Shown piece after piece: positions 22,306 through 30,938 of a stretch of 39,823 nt of DNA. How positions within the stretch are numbered: position 1 is the stretch's first letter; each line of letters opens with the position of its first letter. The notes beneath the pieces are model-generated. The model worked only from the letters and a program-made list of their open reading frames with translations, was not told the origin of the DNA and did no database searches. Origin of the DNA: Acidimicrobiaceae bacterium (lineage in GTDB: Bacteria > Actinomycetota > Acidimicrobiia > Acidimicrobiales > Aldehydirespiratoraceae); the NCBI GenBank assembly GCA_009843915.1, contig VYCM01000016.1:1-39823 (forward strand). Direction: 5' to 3'. The position numbers and the translations under genes were made by a program.

Positions 22306-23249
22306 GTCTGCGAGTCCCCGCCATCGAGTGATGCGGCGTCGTTGACGTCGTCGGCGACGAGGCTCAGGTAGACGTCCTCGAGACTCGGAGTCGTGACGGT
22401 CAGTCCTTCGAGTTCGAACCCCCGCTCGGCCGCCCATCCCGTGACCTGAGCCAGGTCGGCTGTGGGCGTATCGGTGGTGATCTCCACGTGCCGTCCCCGC
22501 CCGACGATGTCGCCCGAGACCGGTGCGAGCAGGTCCGATACCGGCTCGACCCTGTCGGGCACCGCGAAGCGGATCAGGGCCGATCCTGCCCTGGCCCTCA
22601 ACTCGGCCGGGGTGCCCTCGGCCACGATCCGGCCCTGGGCCAGCACCGCCACCCGGTCGGCAAGGTGCTCGGCTTCGTCGAGGTAGTGCGTGGTGAGCAG
22701 CACGGCCCGCTGCTGCGAGGCGAGCCGCTCGACCAACTCCCAGCCCCTCCGGCGGGCCGCGGGGTCGAAGCCGGTGGTCGGCTCGTCCAGGAACACCACC
22801 TCGGGGTCGCCCACCAGCCCCAGCGCCATGTCTATGCGCCGTTGCTGCCCTCCCGACAGGGTGGAGATGCGAGCGTCAGCCTTCTCGTCCAGCTCCACCA
22901 ACTCGATCAGCTCACCCGTAGGCACGCGACGCGAGTAGGCGGCTCCGTAGTAGTCGATCGCCTCGCGGACTGTCAGCTCGGGGTCGATGCCCGAGGACTG
23001 CAGCACGATGCCGATCCGGTCGCGGAAGGAGGCGCCCGCCGACGACGGGTCGGTGTCGAGAACCAGCGCAGTGCCCGCCGTGCGGGTGCGATGCCCCTCC
23101 AGGATCTCCACGATGGTCGACTTGCCCGCGCCGTTGGGTCCGAGCAGGGCGAACACCTCGCCCCGCTCGACCTCGAACGACACGCCGTCGACAGCCCGAA
23201 CCGCGCCGTAGTCCTTGACGAGCTCGCTGACGGCTACGGCCGGACCCAC
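22302..23249 (-). CDS. ABC-2 type transporter ATP-binding protein
   Basis: A 315-residue ATP-binding subunit. Walker A is GPNGAGKST, the Q loop lies in IGIVLQSSGIDPELT, the signature is STLSGGQQRRIDMA, Walker B is VVFLDEPTTGFDP and the H loop is TTHYLDEAEH. A C-terminal region of about 90 residues (DIVGRGRHVEITTDTP, TTPSLEDVYLSL) is typical of drug/lipid exporter ATPases of the DrrA/CcmA group. The start is set at GTG 23249, because TAGCGT lies 7 nt upstream (23257-23262, reverse strand), the same layout as the MFS gene. GTG 23258 and 23282 are alternatives. It is divergent from the small membrane protein gene. Confidence 0.88.
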   Translation of the reverse strand: MGPAVAVSELVKDYGAVRAVDGVSFEVERGEVFALLGPNGAGKSTIVEILEGHRTRTAGTALVLDTDPSSAGASFRDRIGIVLQSSGIDPELTVREAIDYYGAAYSRRVPTGELIELVELDEKADARISTLSGGQQRRIDMALGLVGDPEVVFLDEPTTGFDPAARRRGWELVERLASQQRAVLLTTHYLDEAEHLADRVAVLAQGRIVAEGTPAELRARAGSALIRFAVPDRVEPVSDLLAPVSGDIVGRGRHVEITTDTPTADLAQVTGWAAERGFELEGLTVTTPSLEDVYLSLVADDVNDAASLDGGDSQT

Positions 23250-23309
23250 CCGCGGCACGCTATCCGCGGCTGGAGCGGGCACGATAGGGGGGTGAAACCG
23301 CTCCCGGGC

Positions 23310-23681
23310 ATGGTGCCCATCGCCGAGTACCCCAGCCGCTGGGAGGCCAATGTGGCCGCAGCCCGGCTCAAGGAGGCCGGCTACGAGGCCACGGTGCTGG
23401 TCGATCCCGCCACCGAGGTCGCCCCCCACCACGTGACCGAGCGCCTCGCCGTGCTGGTCGTGCGCACCGAGGTCGCCGACCCGGCCGCCGAGCTGCTCGG
23501 ACTGGAGCGACCCGATCTCGAGGCGGAGCGCCTGGACGCAGCCTTCCACCAGAGACGGTTCGCCGACCGGCCCGCCTGGGTGCGGTACCTGACCTGGACG
23601 CTGGTCATCGCCATCCCCGGCCCGATCGCCATCGCGGGCCTGCTGTTGCTGTGGACGACCCTTGGGAGCCTGTTCCCGTAG
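23310..23681 (+). CDS. small membrane protein with DUF2007-like N-terminus
   Basis: A 123-residue protein. The first 60 residues (MVPIAEYPSRWEANVAAARL, then KEAGYEATVLVDPATEV) form a small alpha/beta unit like the DUF2007 'putative signal transducing protein' group. The C-terminus has one membrane segment (about 92-115, LVIAIPGPIAIAGLLLLW). The ATG at 23310 fits this family's start; the GTG at 23292 is possible and follows a GGGGGG run directly. The function is unknown. It lies between the exporter ATPase gene (divergent) and the P450 gene (28 bp downstream). Confidence 0.6.
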   Translation: MVPIAEYPSRWEANVAAARLKEAGYEATVLVDPATEVAPHHVTERLAVLVVRTEVADPAAELLGLERPDLEAERLDAAFHQRRFADRPAWVRYLTWTLVIAIPGPIAIAGLLLLWTTLGSLFP

Positions 23682-23694
23682 GCAGTCCCCCACC

Positions 23695-23700
23695 TAGGAT
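23695..23700 (+). promoter_or_regulatory. -10-like TAGGAT before the P450 gene
   Basis: TAGGAT ends 9 nt before the ATG at 23710 with no ribosome binding site between, so transcription probably starts at or within two bases of the start codon. Confidence 0.4.
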
Positions 23701-23709
23701 GACCCTGCC

Positions 23710-24924
23710 ATGGCCATAACGCCCGTCGATCCCCGGCCCCTCGACATCCTCGACGGCGGCTTCTATGTGAACGACCCCTACTCCCGATACGCCTGGCTGC
23801 GGGAGAACTCGCCGTGCCACTGGGACGGCATCAACGAGCTATGGGTGCTTACCCGCTACGACGACATCGTCGCGGTGGAGACGGACAAGCAACTGTTCGT
23901 CAGCTCCGACCGGGAGAAGGGCGGCTACCGACCCAACCTCCCCGCCGACCAGTCGATCATCGGCACCGACGACCCTCTGCACCAGGCCCGGCGCTCGCTG
24001 GTTTCTCGCAGGTTCACCCCCCGGGCCGTACAGCGGTGGCGCGGCCACATCACCGCCACCGTCGACGGGCTGCTCGACCCGGTTATCGACCGGGGCACCG
24101 CCGAGATCGTGGACGATCTGGCCGCCCCCCTGCCTGCCAAGATGATCGGCTTGGTGCTGGGTTTCGACGACGACCTCTGGCCCAAGCTCAAGCACTGGTC
24201 GGAGGCCTCGATCGCCACCGGCGGAGGTCCCCGGTACCGCAGCCAGGAGGGCGTCGAGGCGGTGCTGGAGTTCGCAATGGCCGCTACCGAGTTGTACACC
24301 GACAAGCAGGGATGCCCGGCTGGTGACTTGATGTCGCGCTGGATCGAGGTCGAGTCCGACGGCGGCGGGATGGTGGGCGGCTCGCCGTTCGGGCTGGACC
24401 AGATCGTCTCGGACTCGCTGCTGCTGCTCGACGGCGGGGCTGAGACGACCCGCACCGTGATCGCCCGCACGCTGCTGGACCTGGCCGACCGGCCCGACGC
24501 CTGGGCCGCGCTGAAGGCCGGGGCCGACATCGAGACCGCGGTGGAGGAGTTCATCCGCTGGGTCACCCCCATCCACAACATGTGCCGGACGGCCACCGCC
24601 GACACCGAGTTGGGGGATCAGACCGTCCGCAAGGGCCAGCAGCTGGTCATGATGTACCCGTCGGCCAACCGGGATCCGGCCCACTTCCGCGATCCGGAGA
24701 CCTACGACGTCACCCGCAGTCCCAACCACCACATCGCCTTCGGCTTCGGCACCCACTTCTGCCTGGGCGCGGCGCTGGCCCGCCTGGAGATACAGGTCTT
24801 CTTCGAGCGCCTGCTCCAGCGGGTGGAGCGCATCGAGCGCATCGAGGGAACCCCGCAGGTGGAGATGCCCAACGCCTTTGTCCACGGCCTGCTCGAAGCC
24901 CACCTAGCCTTCACCCCGGCCTGA
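23710..24924 (+). CDS. cytochrome P450
   Basis: A 404-residue soluble bacterial P450. The I-helix oxygen-activation motif is LLDGGAETTRT and the heme loop is FGFGTHFCLGAALAR, with Cys351 as thiolate ligand. ASANRDPAHF-like text (here SANRDPAHFRDPETYDV) and NHHIAFG are also present; the ExxR of the K helix falls in VEEFIRW. The size and the AETT rather than AGxDT pattern resemble the CYP125/CYP142-type and related actinobacterial groups that hydroxylate sterols or terpenoids. The exact family cannot be assigned by eye. An SDR gene follows 42 bp downstream, so an alcohol-forming then alcohol-oxidising pair is likely (inference). Confidence 0.92.
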   Translation: MAITPVDPRPLDILDGGFYVNDPYSRYAWLRENSPCHWDGINELWVLTRYDDIVAVETDKQLFVSSDREKGGYRPNLPADQSIIGTDDPLHQARRSLVSRRFTPRAVQRWRGHITATVDGLLDPVIDRGTAEIVDDLAAPLPAKMIGLVLGFDDDLWPKLKHWSEASIATGGGPRYRSQEGVEAVLEFAMAATELYTDKQGCPAGDLMSRWIEVESDGGGMVGGSPFGLDQIVSDSLLLLDGGAETTRTVIARTLLDLADRPDAWAALKAGADIETAVEEFIRWVTPIHNMCRTATADTELGDQTVRKGQQLVMMYPSANRDPAHFRDPETYDVTRSPNHHIAFGFGTHFCLGAALARLEIQVFFERLLQRVERIERIEGTPQVEMPNAFVHGLLEAHLAFTPA

Positions 24925-24966
24925 CCGGACCGCTCCAGCCACCCGAGACCACAAGGAGTCGCCACC

Positions 24967-25794
24967 GTGCCCGCTTCCTCATCGGATCTATTCAGCTACC
25001 AAGGCAAGAAGGTGGTGCTCACGGGCGGCGCCAGCGGTGTGGGCGCGGCCGCGATAGAGCTGCTGGCGGAGGCGGGATGCACCGACCTAACCGTCCTCGA
25101 CCGCAACGAGCCCACCGGTCCGGCCACCGCCTACGTGGCCGCCGACCTGAGCGACCCCGACTCGATCGACGCGGCCTGCGAAGCCATAGGCCCCGGCGTG
25201 GACGTGCTGTTCAACAACGCCGGCGTGGCCGGCGTGCACTCATCGGACTTCGTGCTGCGGGTCAACTACCTAGGGCTGCGCCGGCTCAGCGAGGGTCTGC
25301 TGCCCACCATGACCAGGGGCGGCGCCATCGTCAACACGGCCTCGGTAGCCGGGCAGCGCTGGCCCCAGCACCTGGCCGAGATCCTGGAGCTGATCGCCAT
25401 TGACGGCTGGGACGACGCCCTGGCCTGGATCGCCGAGCACGGCGAGCTGATCGACCCGGCCCCCTACGAGTTCTCCAAGGAGATGGCCCAGGTCTGGACC
25501 ATGCACGGCTCGCGCCGCAGCTACCTCGACTACGGAGTGCGCACCAACAGCGTGTGCCCGGGCGTGATCGACACTCCCCTGCTGCACGACTTCCGCCGCC
25601 ACATGACCGAGAAGGTCATCGACTGGATGGTGGACCAATCAGCCGGGATCCTCACTCCGGCCGACATCGCCCGCACGCTGGTCATGCTGGGCTCCAACGC
25701 CAGCGCCGCCATGAACGGCCACAACATGGTCGCCGACCACGGGTTCATGGCCTGGTTCACCACCAACCAGGTCGACTTCGCCGGCCTCGCCTGA
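24967..25794 (+). CDS. SDR-family oxidoreductase (3-alpha-HSD-like)
   Basis: A 275-residue short-chain dehydrogenase. The NAD-binding glycine motif is LTGGASGVGAA, DLSDPDSID binds the cofactor adenine, VLFNNAGVAG is the NNAG motif, the serine lies in NTASVAG and the catalytic YxxxK is YEFSK. The sequence style, with an insertion of about 30 residues between Ser and Tyr and the ADHGFMAW end, resembles 3-alpha-hydroxysteroid dehydrogenase/carbonyl reductase proteins. AAGGAG lies 8 nt before the GTG start, one of the few canonical ribosome binding sites here. It is likely co-transcribed with the P450 gene, and a terminator-like hairpin follows 17 bp after its stop. Confidence 0.9.
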   Translation: MPASSSDLFSYQGKKVVLTGGASGVGAAAIELLAEAGCTDLTVLDRNEPTGPATAYVAADLSDPDSIDAACEAIGPGVDVLFNNAGVAGVHSSDFVLRVNYLGLRRLSEGLLPTMTRGGAIVNTASVAGQRWPQHLAEILELIAIDGWDDALAWIAEHGELIDPAPYEFSKEMAQVWTMHGSRRSYLDYGVRTNSVCPGVIDTPLLHDFRRHMTEKVIDWMVDQSAGILTPADIARTLVMLGSNASAAMNGHNMVADHGFMAWFTTNQVDFAGLA

Positions 25795-25810
25795 CGCCGC
25801 CACCCGCAGC

Positions 25811-25846
25811 CGCGGGTCCCGCACGTTCCGCGGGTCCCGCACGTTC
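25811..25846. terminator. bidirectional hairpin made of an 18-bp tandem repeat
   Basis: CGCGGGTCCCGCACGTTC occurs twice head to tail (25811-25828 and 25829-25846). Each copy contains the near-palindrome GCGGGTCCCGC, so the two copies pair over 11 positions with one T-T mismatch around a 7-nt loop (ACGTTCC). It lies between the convergent SDR and MFS genes and touches the MFS stop codon, so it can end transcription from both sides. No T tract follows, so the mechanism may be Rho-dependent or I-shaped. Confidence 0.65.
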
Positions 25847-27126
25847 TAGGCGTCGGGACGGACTTCGGAGAAGTGGTCGATACGGCGCAATTCCGGGAAC
25901 ACCAACCACCAGACGGCGACTACCGCCAGAGTGCCCACCCCACCGAACACCACTGCGCCGGCCACACCGAGCAGCGCCGCGGTCACGCCCGATCTGAACC
26001 CGCCCAGCTCGTTCGAGCCGCCGATGAAGACGTACTCCACGGCCAGGACCCGTCCCCGCATCTCCTCGGGCGTGGCCAGCGGGACGATCGTGCCGCGGAC
26101 GAAGATGCTCACGGCGTCCGCCCCGCCCAACACCAGCAGCGCCACGAAGGCGACGATGTAGGAACGGGTCACGCCCAGCACGATTATCCCCACACCGAAC
26201 AAGGCCACCGAGCCCAGCAACGACGGGCCCACTCGCCGCTGAAACGGCCTCACCGACAGGGCCAGCATCACTGCCCCGGCCCCGATGCCCACCGCGGCCG
26301 CCAGCCAACCGAGACGTACCGCGCCCACTCCCAGGCGCTCGTCGGCGATGGCAGGCAGCAGCAGCTGCACGCCGCCCAGGAACACCGCGAAAAGGTCGAG
26401 GGAGATCGCCCCGAGCACCACCCGGTTGCGACGCACGTACCGCAGACCCTCGAGGGCTTGGGAGATCACGGCCCGCGCTCCGGCTCCAGCCGCGAACGCA
26501 GCCCGCCGCACGTCGCTCGGCGGCACGATCATGAGCAAGCTGATCCCGGCTGCCGCGCACCCGGCAGCCAGCAGGTACGGCAGAGCCGGATCGATGTCGA
26601 AGGCGAGCCCGAACACCACCGGGCCGACGATGTAGCCCCCCTGCCAACCGGCGACGTTCAAGGCCACCATTCGCTCGCGGGCCCCTTCCGGTGCCAAGTC
26701 CACCGGCATGGCCCGGCTCACCGCCATGAGGAAGGCCCGGGCGGTGCCGAACGCTACGACCAGACCGTAGATCGGAAGTACCGATGTGGGATCCGACGCC
26801 ACATAGAAGAACAGGCTGAGCGAGGCGACGGCCTCTCCGCCGAGACCCCAGGCGAACACCAATCGGCGCTCGAAGCGGTCCGCGACCATGCCGGTGATGG
26901 GCGCCAGCAGGAAGGCGGGCACGAATTCGGCCAACCCCAGCAGCCCCAGGAAGATCGGCTCGCCGGTCATGTCGAAGACCTGCTTGCCTAGGAACGTGAT
27001 CTGCCCCATGGTCAACGCCATCGAGAAGAAGGTCGCACCGAAGAGCGCCCAGAGCCGCGGCTCTATCCGCCCCGGCGGGCCGGTCCGCTCCCCGGCGCCG
27101 GGTCCGCTCGGCTCCTGGCTAGGCAT
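25846..27126 (-). CDS. MFS transporter (MFS_3/EntS-like)
   Basis: A 426-residue major facilitator with 12 predicted membrane helices. The first half has GLAEFVPAFLLAPITGMVADRFERRL, where the GxxADRFERR loop is the MFS signature A, and AFGTARAFLMAVSRAMPVDL. The second half starts with RNRVVLGAISLDLFAVFLGG. This pattern fits the MFS_3 (enterobactin exporter-like) branch of exporters. The substrate is unknown. The ATG at 27126 follows TAGCGT (27134-27139, reverse strand) by 7 nt. It is divergent from the helicase gene with only 37 bp between the two start codons. Confidence 0.88.
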   Translation of the reverse strand: MPSQEPSGPGAGERTGPPGRIEPRLWALFGATFFSMALTMGQITFLGKQVFDMTGEPIFLGLLGLAEFVPAFLLAPITGMVADRFERRLVFAWGLGGEAVASLSLFFYVASDPTSVLPIYGLVVAFGTARAFLMAVSRAMPVDLAPEGARERMVALNVAGWQGGYIVGPVVFGLAFDIDPALPYLLAAGCAAAGISLLMIVPPSDVRRAAFAAGAGARAVISQALEGLRYVRRNRVVLGAISLDLFAVFLGGVQLLLPAIADERLGVGAVRLGWLAAAVGIGAGAVMLALSVRPFQRRVGPSLLGSVALFGVGIIVLGVTRSYIVAFVALLVLGGADAVSIFVRGTIVPLATPEEMRGRVLAVEYVFIGGSNELGGFRSGVTAALLGVAGAVVFGGVGTLAVVAVWWLVFPELRRIDHFSEVRPDA

Positions 27127-27163
27127 CCGCGGAACGCTAATGCTCTCCTAGCCTCGGGACCGC
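27127..27163. promoter_or_regulatory. 37-bp divergent promoter region (MFS / helicase)
   Basis: The whole gap between two divergent start codons. It contains TAGCGT 7 nt before the MFS ATG (reverse strand, 27134-27139) and TAGCCT 9 nt before the helicase ATG (27149-27154). Both -35 regions would fall inside the opposite transcription unit, so the two promoters probably exclude each other. Confidence 0.5.
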
Positions 27164-29266
27164 ATGGCCCTGCCCGCACTCGGCGACTTCCTGCCGGAGA
27201 CACCCGGCGCCGACGAGCTGCTGGATGCCTTCATCGAGTGGTCTCTCGCAGCCAGGCTCGAGCTGTACCCGCATCAGGAAGAGGCGGTATTACGGCTGCT
27301 GGCCGACGAGAACGTGGTGCTGTCCACGCCCACAGGATCGGGCAAGTCGCTGGTGGCCCTGGCCGGGGCGTTCGCCATGCTGGCCCAGGGACACCGCGCC
27401 GTCTACACCGCCCCGATCAAGGCCCTGGTGAGCGAGAAGTTCTTCGAGCTGACAGCGGCTTTCGGACCGTCGGAGGTGGGCATGGTCACCGGGGACGCCT
27501 CGGTCAACGCCGATGCCCCCGTGATCGCATGCACAGCGGAGATCCTGGCTCAGCGGGCCCTGCGGGCGGGCTCCGACACCACGGCCGACCTCGTGGTGAT
27601 GGACGAGTTCCACTACTACGGCGACCGCGACCGCGGCTGGGCCTGGCAGGTTCCCCTGCTGGAGTTGCCGAAGTCCCGGTTCCTGCTCATGTCGGCCACC
27701 CTCGGCGACACGACCGGGCTGCGCCGCGATCTCACCGCGCGCACCGGGCGCGACACCGCCCTGGTGGCCTCGGCCGAGCGGCCAGTCCCCCTCGACGTTG
27801 AGTACCGGGAGACCCCGCTGCACGTCTCCATCGAGCAGCTGCTCTCCGCGGGCCAAACCCCCGTCTACATCGTGCACTTCACCCAGCGGCAGGCCACGGC
27901 CCGGGCCCAGAGCCTCACCAGCCTCAAGGTGCTCAGCGCCGACGAGAAGGCAGCCGTGAAGGAAGCGGTGGGCGGGTTCCGCTTCGACACGCCCATCGGC
28001 AAGGACCTGCGCCGCTTCGTGCTGGCCGGCATCGGCGTGCACCACGCCGGGATGCTGCCCAAGTACCGGCTGCTGGTGGAGAAGCTGGCCCAGCAGGGTC
28101 ACCTGAAGCTGATCTGCGGCACCGACACCCTCGGGGTGGGCGTCAACGTTCCCATCCGCACCGTGCTGTTCACCCAGCTCTACAAGTACGACGGACGCCG
28201 GACTCGGGTGCTGTCGGTGCGCGACTTCCAGCAGATCGCAGGCCGGGCCGGCCGGCGCGGCTTCGACACGGTAGGCAGCGTGTGGGTGCAGGCCCCCGAG
28301 CACGCGGTGGAGAACAAGCGGGCCGAGATGCGGGCCGCGGGCGACCCCAAGAAGCTCCGCAAGCTGGTGCGCAAGAAGCCTCCGGACAGGGGCTACGCCC
28401 ACTACGACGACAAGACCCTGACCCGGCTGTGGGATGGCACACCCGAGACGCTGGAATCCAGCTTCGACGTGACCCACGCCATGATGCTCAACGTCCTGGA
28501 CCGGCCCGGCGACGGCTGCGCGGCCATGAAGCGCCTGCTGGTCGACAACCATGAGCCCCGCTCCCGCCAGCGGCGGCACATCCGCAAGGCGGTCGGGGTG
28601 TTCCGCTCGCTGATCGACGCCGAGATCGTGGAGGTGCTGCCCGAGCCCGACGGGTCGGGCCGGCCGGTGCGGGTCAACATCGACCTTCAGGACGAGTTCC
28701 GGCTCAACCAGCCGCTGGGGCTGTTCGCGGTGGAGGCGATCTCGGTTCTCGACCCGGAGGCTCCCGACTACCACCTGCAGGCGCTGAGCGTGGCCGAGTC
28801 GGTGCTGGAGGATCCCCTGGCGGTGCTGCTGGCCCAGAGGGATGCGGCCCGGGACGAGTTGATGACCCGCATGAAGGAGGAGGGCGTGGAGTACGAGGAG
28901 CGGATGGCCCGGCTGGCCGAGGTGACCTGGCCGAAGCCGGAGGCCGAGTTCATCGAGCCCGCCTTCGACACCTTCGCCCGCCATCACCCGTGGGTCGGGC
29001 ATCTGCGGCCCAGCCCCAAGTCGGTGGTGCGCGACATGGTCGAGCACGCCGACACCTTCAACCAGTACGTGAGCCGCTACGGGCTCAAGCGCTCCGAGGG
29101 ACTGGTGCTGCGCTACCTGACCGACTGCTACAAGGCGCTGGTGCAGACCGTGCCGGCGGCCGCGGTCGACGACCGTCTGGCCGAGGTGATCGAGTGGCTG
29201 GGGGAACTGGTGCGCGAGGTCGACAGCAGCCTGCTGGACGAATGGGAGCGCCTGCGAGCCGTTTAA
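27164..29266 (+). CDS. DEAD/DEAH (Ski2-like) RNA helicase with DUF3516 domain
   Basis: A 700-residue superfamily 2 helicase. Q motif-like YPHQEEAV is followed by Walker A STPTGSGKS (about 54-62), motif II DEFH (147-150), motif III SATL, TDTLGVGVNVP (motif V) and QIAGRAGRRG (motif VI). The C-terminal third (from about 520) is the DUF3516 region, with RDELMTRMKEEG and HHPWVGHLRPSPKSVVRDM. The family unwinds RNA and is widespread in actinobacteria. Relatives I know are often over 800 residues, so this copy is on the short side, but it reads cleanly to its stop. It shares the TTAA palindrome at its stop with the convergent SDR gene. Confidence 0.88.
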   Translation: MALPALGDFLPETPGADELLDAFIEWSLAARLELYPHQEEAVLRLLADENVVLSTPTGSGKSLVALAGAFAMLAQGHRAVYTAPIKALVSEKFFELTAAFGPSEVGMVTGDASVNADAPVIACTAEILAQRALRAGSDTTADLVVMDEFHYYGDRDRGWAWQVPLLELPKSRFLLMSATLGDTTGLRRDLTARTGRDTALVASAERPVPLDVEYRETPLHVSIEQLLSAGQTPVYIVHFTQRQATARAQSLTSLKVLSADEKAAVKEAVGGFRFDTPIGKDLRRFVLAGIGVHHAGMLPKYRLLVEKLAQQGHLKLICGTDTLGVGVNVPIRTVLFTQLYKYDGRRTRVLSVRDFQQIAGRAGRRGFDTVGSVWVQAPEHAVENKRAEMRAAGDPKKLRKLVRKKPPDRGYAHYDDKTLTRLWDGTPETLESSFDVTHAMMLNVLDRPGDGCAAMKRLLVDNHEPRSRQRRHIRKAVGVFRSLIDAEIVEVLPEPDGSGRPVRVNIDLQDEFRLNQPLGLFAVEAISVLDPEAPDYHLQALSVAESVLEDPLAVLLAQRDAARDELMTRMKEEGVEYEERMARLAEVTWPKPEAEFIEPAFDTFARHHPWVGHLRPSPKSVVRDMVEHADTFNQYVSRYGLKRSEGLVLRYLTDCYKALVQTVPAAAVDDRLAEVIEWLGELVREVDSSLLDEWERLRAV

Positions 29267-30117
29267 GGCTTGTCGGGGCGGGCCTGGCCTGACTTGACGT
29301 CGTCGCCGTAGGGCAGGAACGACCCGAAGTCGGGCCCGCGGCGCAGGCTGTGCCCCCCGTCGACGTTGATGGCGGTGCCGGTGATCCAGCGGGACTCGTC
29401 GGAGATCAGGAACGCCACCAGGGCGGCCACGTCGGAGGGCTGCCCGACCCCGCCCAGCGGCGTGTTCTCCACGTAGCTGGAGTACACCGCGGAGTCCCGG
29501 GGTATGGCCTCCATGATCTCGGTGGCGATGAAACCGGGCCTGACCGCGTTGAAGCGCACCCCCGCCGGTCCGAACTCGTCGGCCGCGTTGCGGATCATGG
29601 CCTCGATGCCGGCCTTGCCCGCGGTGTAGGCCCCGAAGTACGGATGGGTCACGTTCCCGGCCAGCGACGACATGGCCACGAACGACCCGCCCCCGGCCGC
29701 AGCCAGACTCTCCACCGTGTGCTTGATGGTGAGCATTGTTCCGACCACGTTGAGGGTGAGGACACGCTTGAACTCGTCGGTGTCGAGCAGGTGGTACGGG
29801 CCCATTCCCCCGCCCCCGCCGGCGTTGGCGACCACGCCGTGCAGGCAGCCGTCCGCATCGGCCGCAGCCTGAGACGCCCGGACCACGTCGTCCTCGGAGG
29901 TCACGTCGGCCACCACGTAGGACACCGATCCCCCGTTGTCGCGCTCGACGGCAGCCGCGGCCGTCGCCAGCGTCTCCTCGGTCCGTCCACAGATCGTGAC
30001 GGTTGCGCCCTCCGCCGCCAGCCGGGCTGCGCAGGCCCGTCCGATGCCGGTGCCGCCTCCGGTGACGAGCACCGACCTGCCCCCCAGTCGGCCTGATGCC
30101 CGGGTATCGGCGGTCAC
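29263..30117 (-). CDS. SDR-family oxidoreductase
   Basis: A 284-residue short-chain dehydrogenase with a complete set of motifs: VTGGGTGIGRA, ADVTSEDDVV, VVANAGGGGG (NAG motif), AMSSLAGNV (catalytic Ser) and YTAGK (YxxxK), ending with the common INVDGGHSLRRGPDFG. The C-terminal segment ends KSGQARPDKP. Its GTG start at 30117 overlaps the stop of the membrane protein gene (GTGA), making a three-gene operon with that gene and the isomerase-like gene. The substrate is unknown; ring or alkyl alcohol oxidation is the family's usual chemistry. Confidence 0.9.
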   Translation of the reverse strand: MTADTRASGRLGGRSVLVTGGGTGIGRACAARLAAEGATVTICGRTEETLATAAAAVERDNGGSVSYVVADVTSEDDVVRASQAAADADGCLHGVVANAGGGGGMGPYHLLDTDEFKRVLTLNVVGTMLTIKHTVESLAAAGGGSFVAMSSLAGNVTHPYFGAYTAGKAGIEAMIRNAADEFGPAGVRFNAVRPGFIATEIMEAIPRDSAVYSSYVENTPLGGVGQPSDVAALVAFLISDESRWITGTAINVDGGHSLRRGPDFGSFLPYGDDVKSGQARPDKP

Positions 30118-30938
30118 GAATCGGATGCTGGCGCGCGGCGGGTGGCCCCGCTCACAAGATCGACGAGGCTGGGGCATCCGTCGATCTTCGAGAAGCGGCG
30201 ATCGACGTAGACAAGGGTGGCGAAGATCAGAACGAAGGCTGCGAAGAAGTTCACGAACTGGCGGGTGACCAGGAACAGGTTGACCCCGGCGTTGTTGTAG
30301 AGCCAGACGTCCCAGACGGCCGAGCCGACCTCGTAGAAGGTGACCACCCAGGTGACGTTGCGCATGGTGGACACGAAGCGTGGGTCGCGGTGCACCGCCT
30401 CGGGCAGGGGCACGAATCGGCGGGCCGCCCACAGCATGAAGGGCTTGCCGATGAGGATCGTGACCGCGGCAGCCACTCCGACCAGCATCTTGGTGCCGAT
30501 CCCGATGCCGAAGTACACCGCCTCCGTGCTCACTCCGAAGTCGATCAGGTCGCGCTCCACGGAGATGGCGATGGCGGCACGAACCAGCAGGTAGCCGGTG
30601 ATGACCGGCAGCCAGGCGCCGATCGGCAGACCCCGGCGGCGCCGGCTGAAGGCCGCCTTCACGGACCATGCCGTGGCCGCGAAGATGGCGATCTCGATGT
30701 TGTTCAGCCAAGCGAGTCGCAGCGCGTCGAGGTTGAAGAACAACAGGAACAGCACCACCGGCATGAGTTGATCGAGGTTGCTGCGCCAGCCCCACACCGC
30801 CTGGCGGGAAGTCCTGGCCAGGTCTCGGGGATCGGTGACCGCACCCTCGCCGCCCGCGGCTTCGACTGCTCCGGTCACCTCGGGCGAGGTGCCAGCCTCA
30901 GCCGTCTCGGCCCGCGCCGGTTCGGCTCTCTCGCTCAC
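30114..30938 (-). CDS. integral membrane protein (VC0807-like)
   Basis: A 274-residue protein with a charged, Glu/Ala-rich N-terminal 50 residues and five hydrophobic segments from about residue 55 on (LMPVVLFLLFFNLDALRLAW, VITGYLLVRAAIAI, FGIGIGTKMLVGVAAAVTIL, VTFYEVGSAVWDVWLY, FFAAFVLIFATLVYV). The overall pattern, with repeated W and the NLFLVTRQFVNFF motif, recalls VC0807/septation-protein-like membrane proteins, but no function is assigned. Starts and stops overlap with both neighbours (GTGA on each side), so it is translated as part of an SDR/isomerase operon. The GTG at 30938 is chosen for this overlap. Confidence 0.7.
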   Translation of the reverse strand: MSERAEPARAETAEAGTSPEVTGAVEAAGGEGAVTDPRDLARTSRQAVWGWRSNLDQLMPVVLFLLFFNLDALRLAWLNNIEIAIFAATAWSVKAAFSRRRRGLPIGAWLPVITGYLLVRAAIAISVERDLIDFGVSTEAVYFGIGIGTKMLVGVAAAVTILIGKPFMLWAARRFVPLPEAVHRDPRFVSTMRNVTWVVTFYEVGSAVWDVWLYNNAGVNLFLVTRQFVNFFAAFVLIFATLVYVDRRFSKIDGCPSLVDLVSGATRRAPASDS

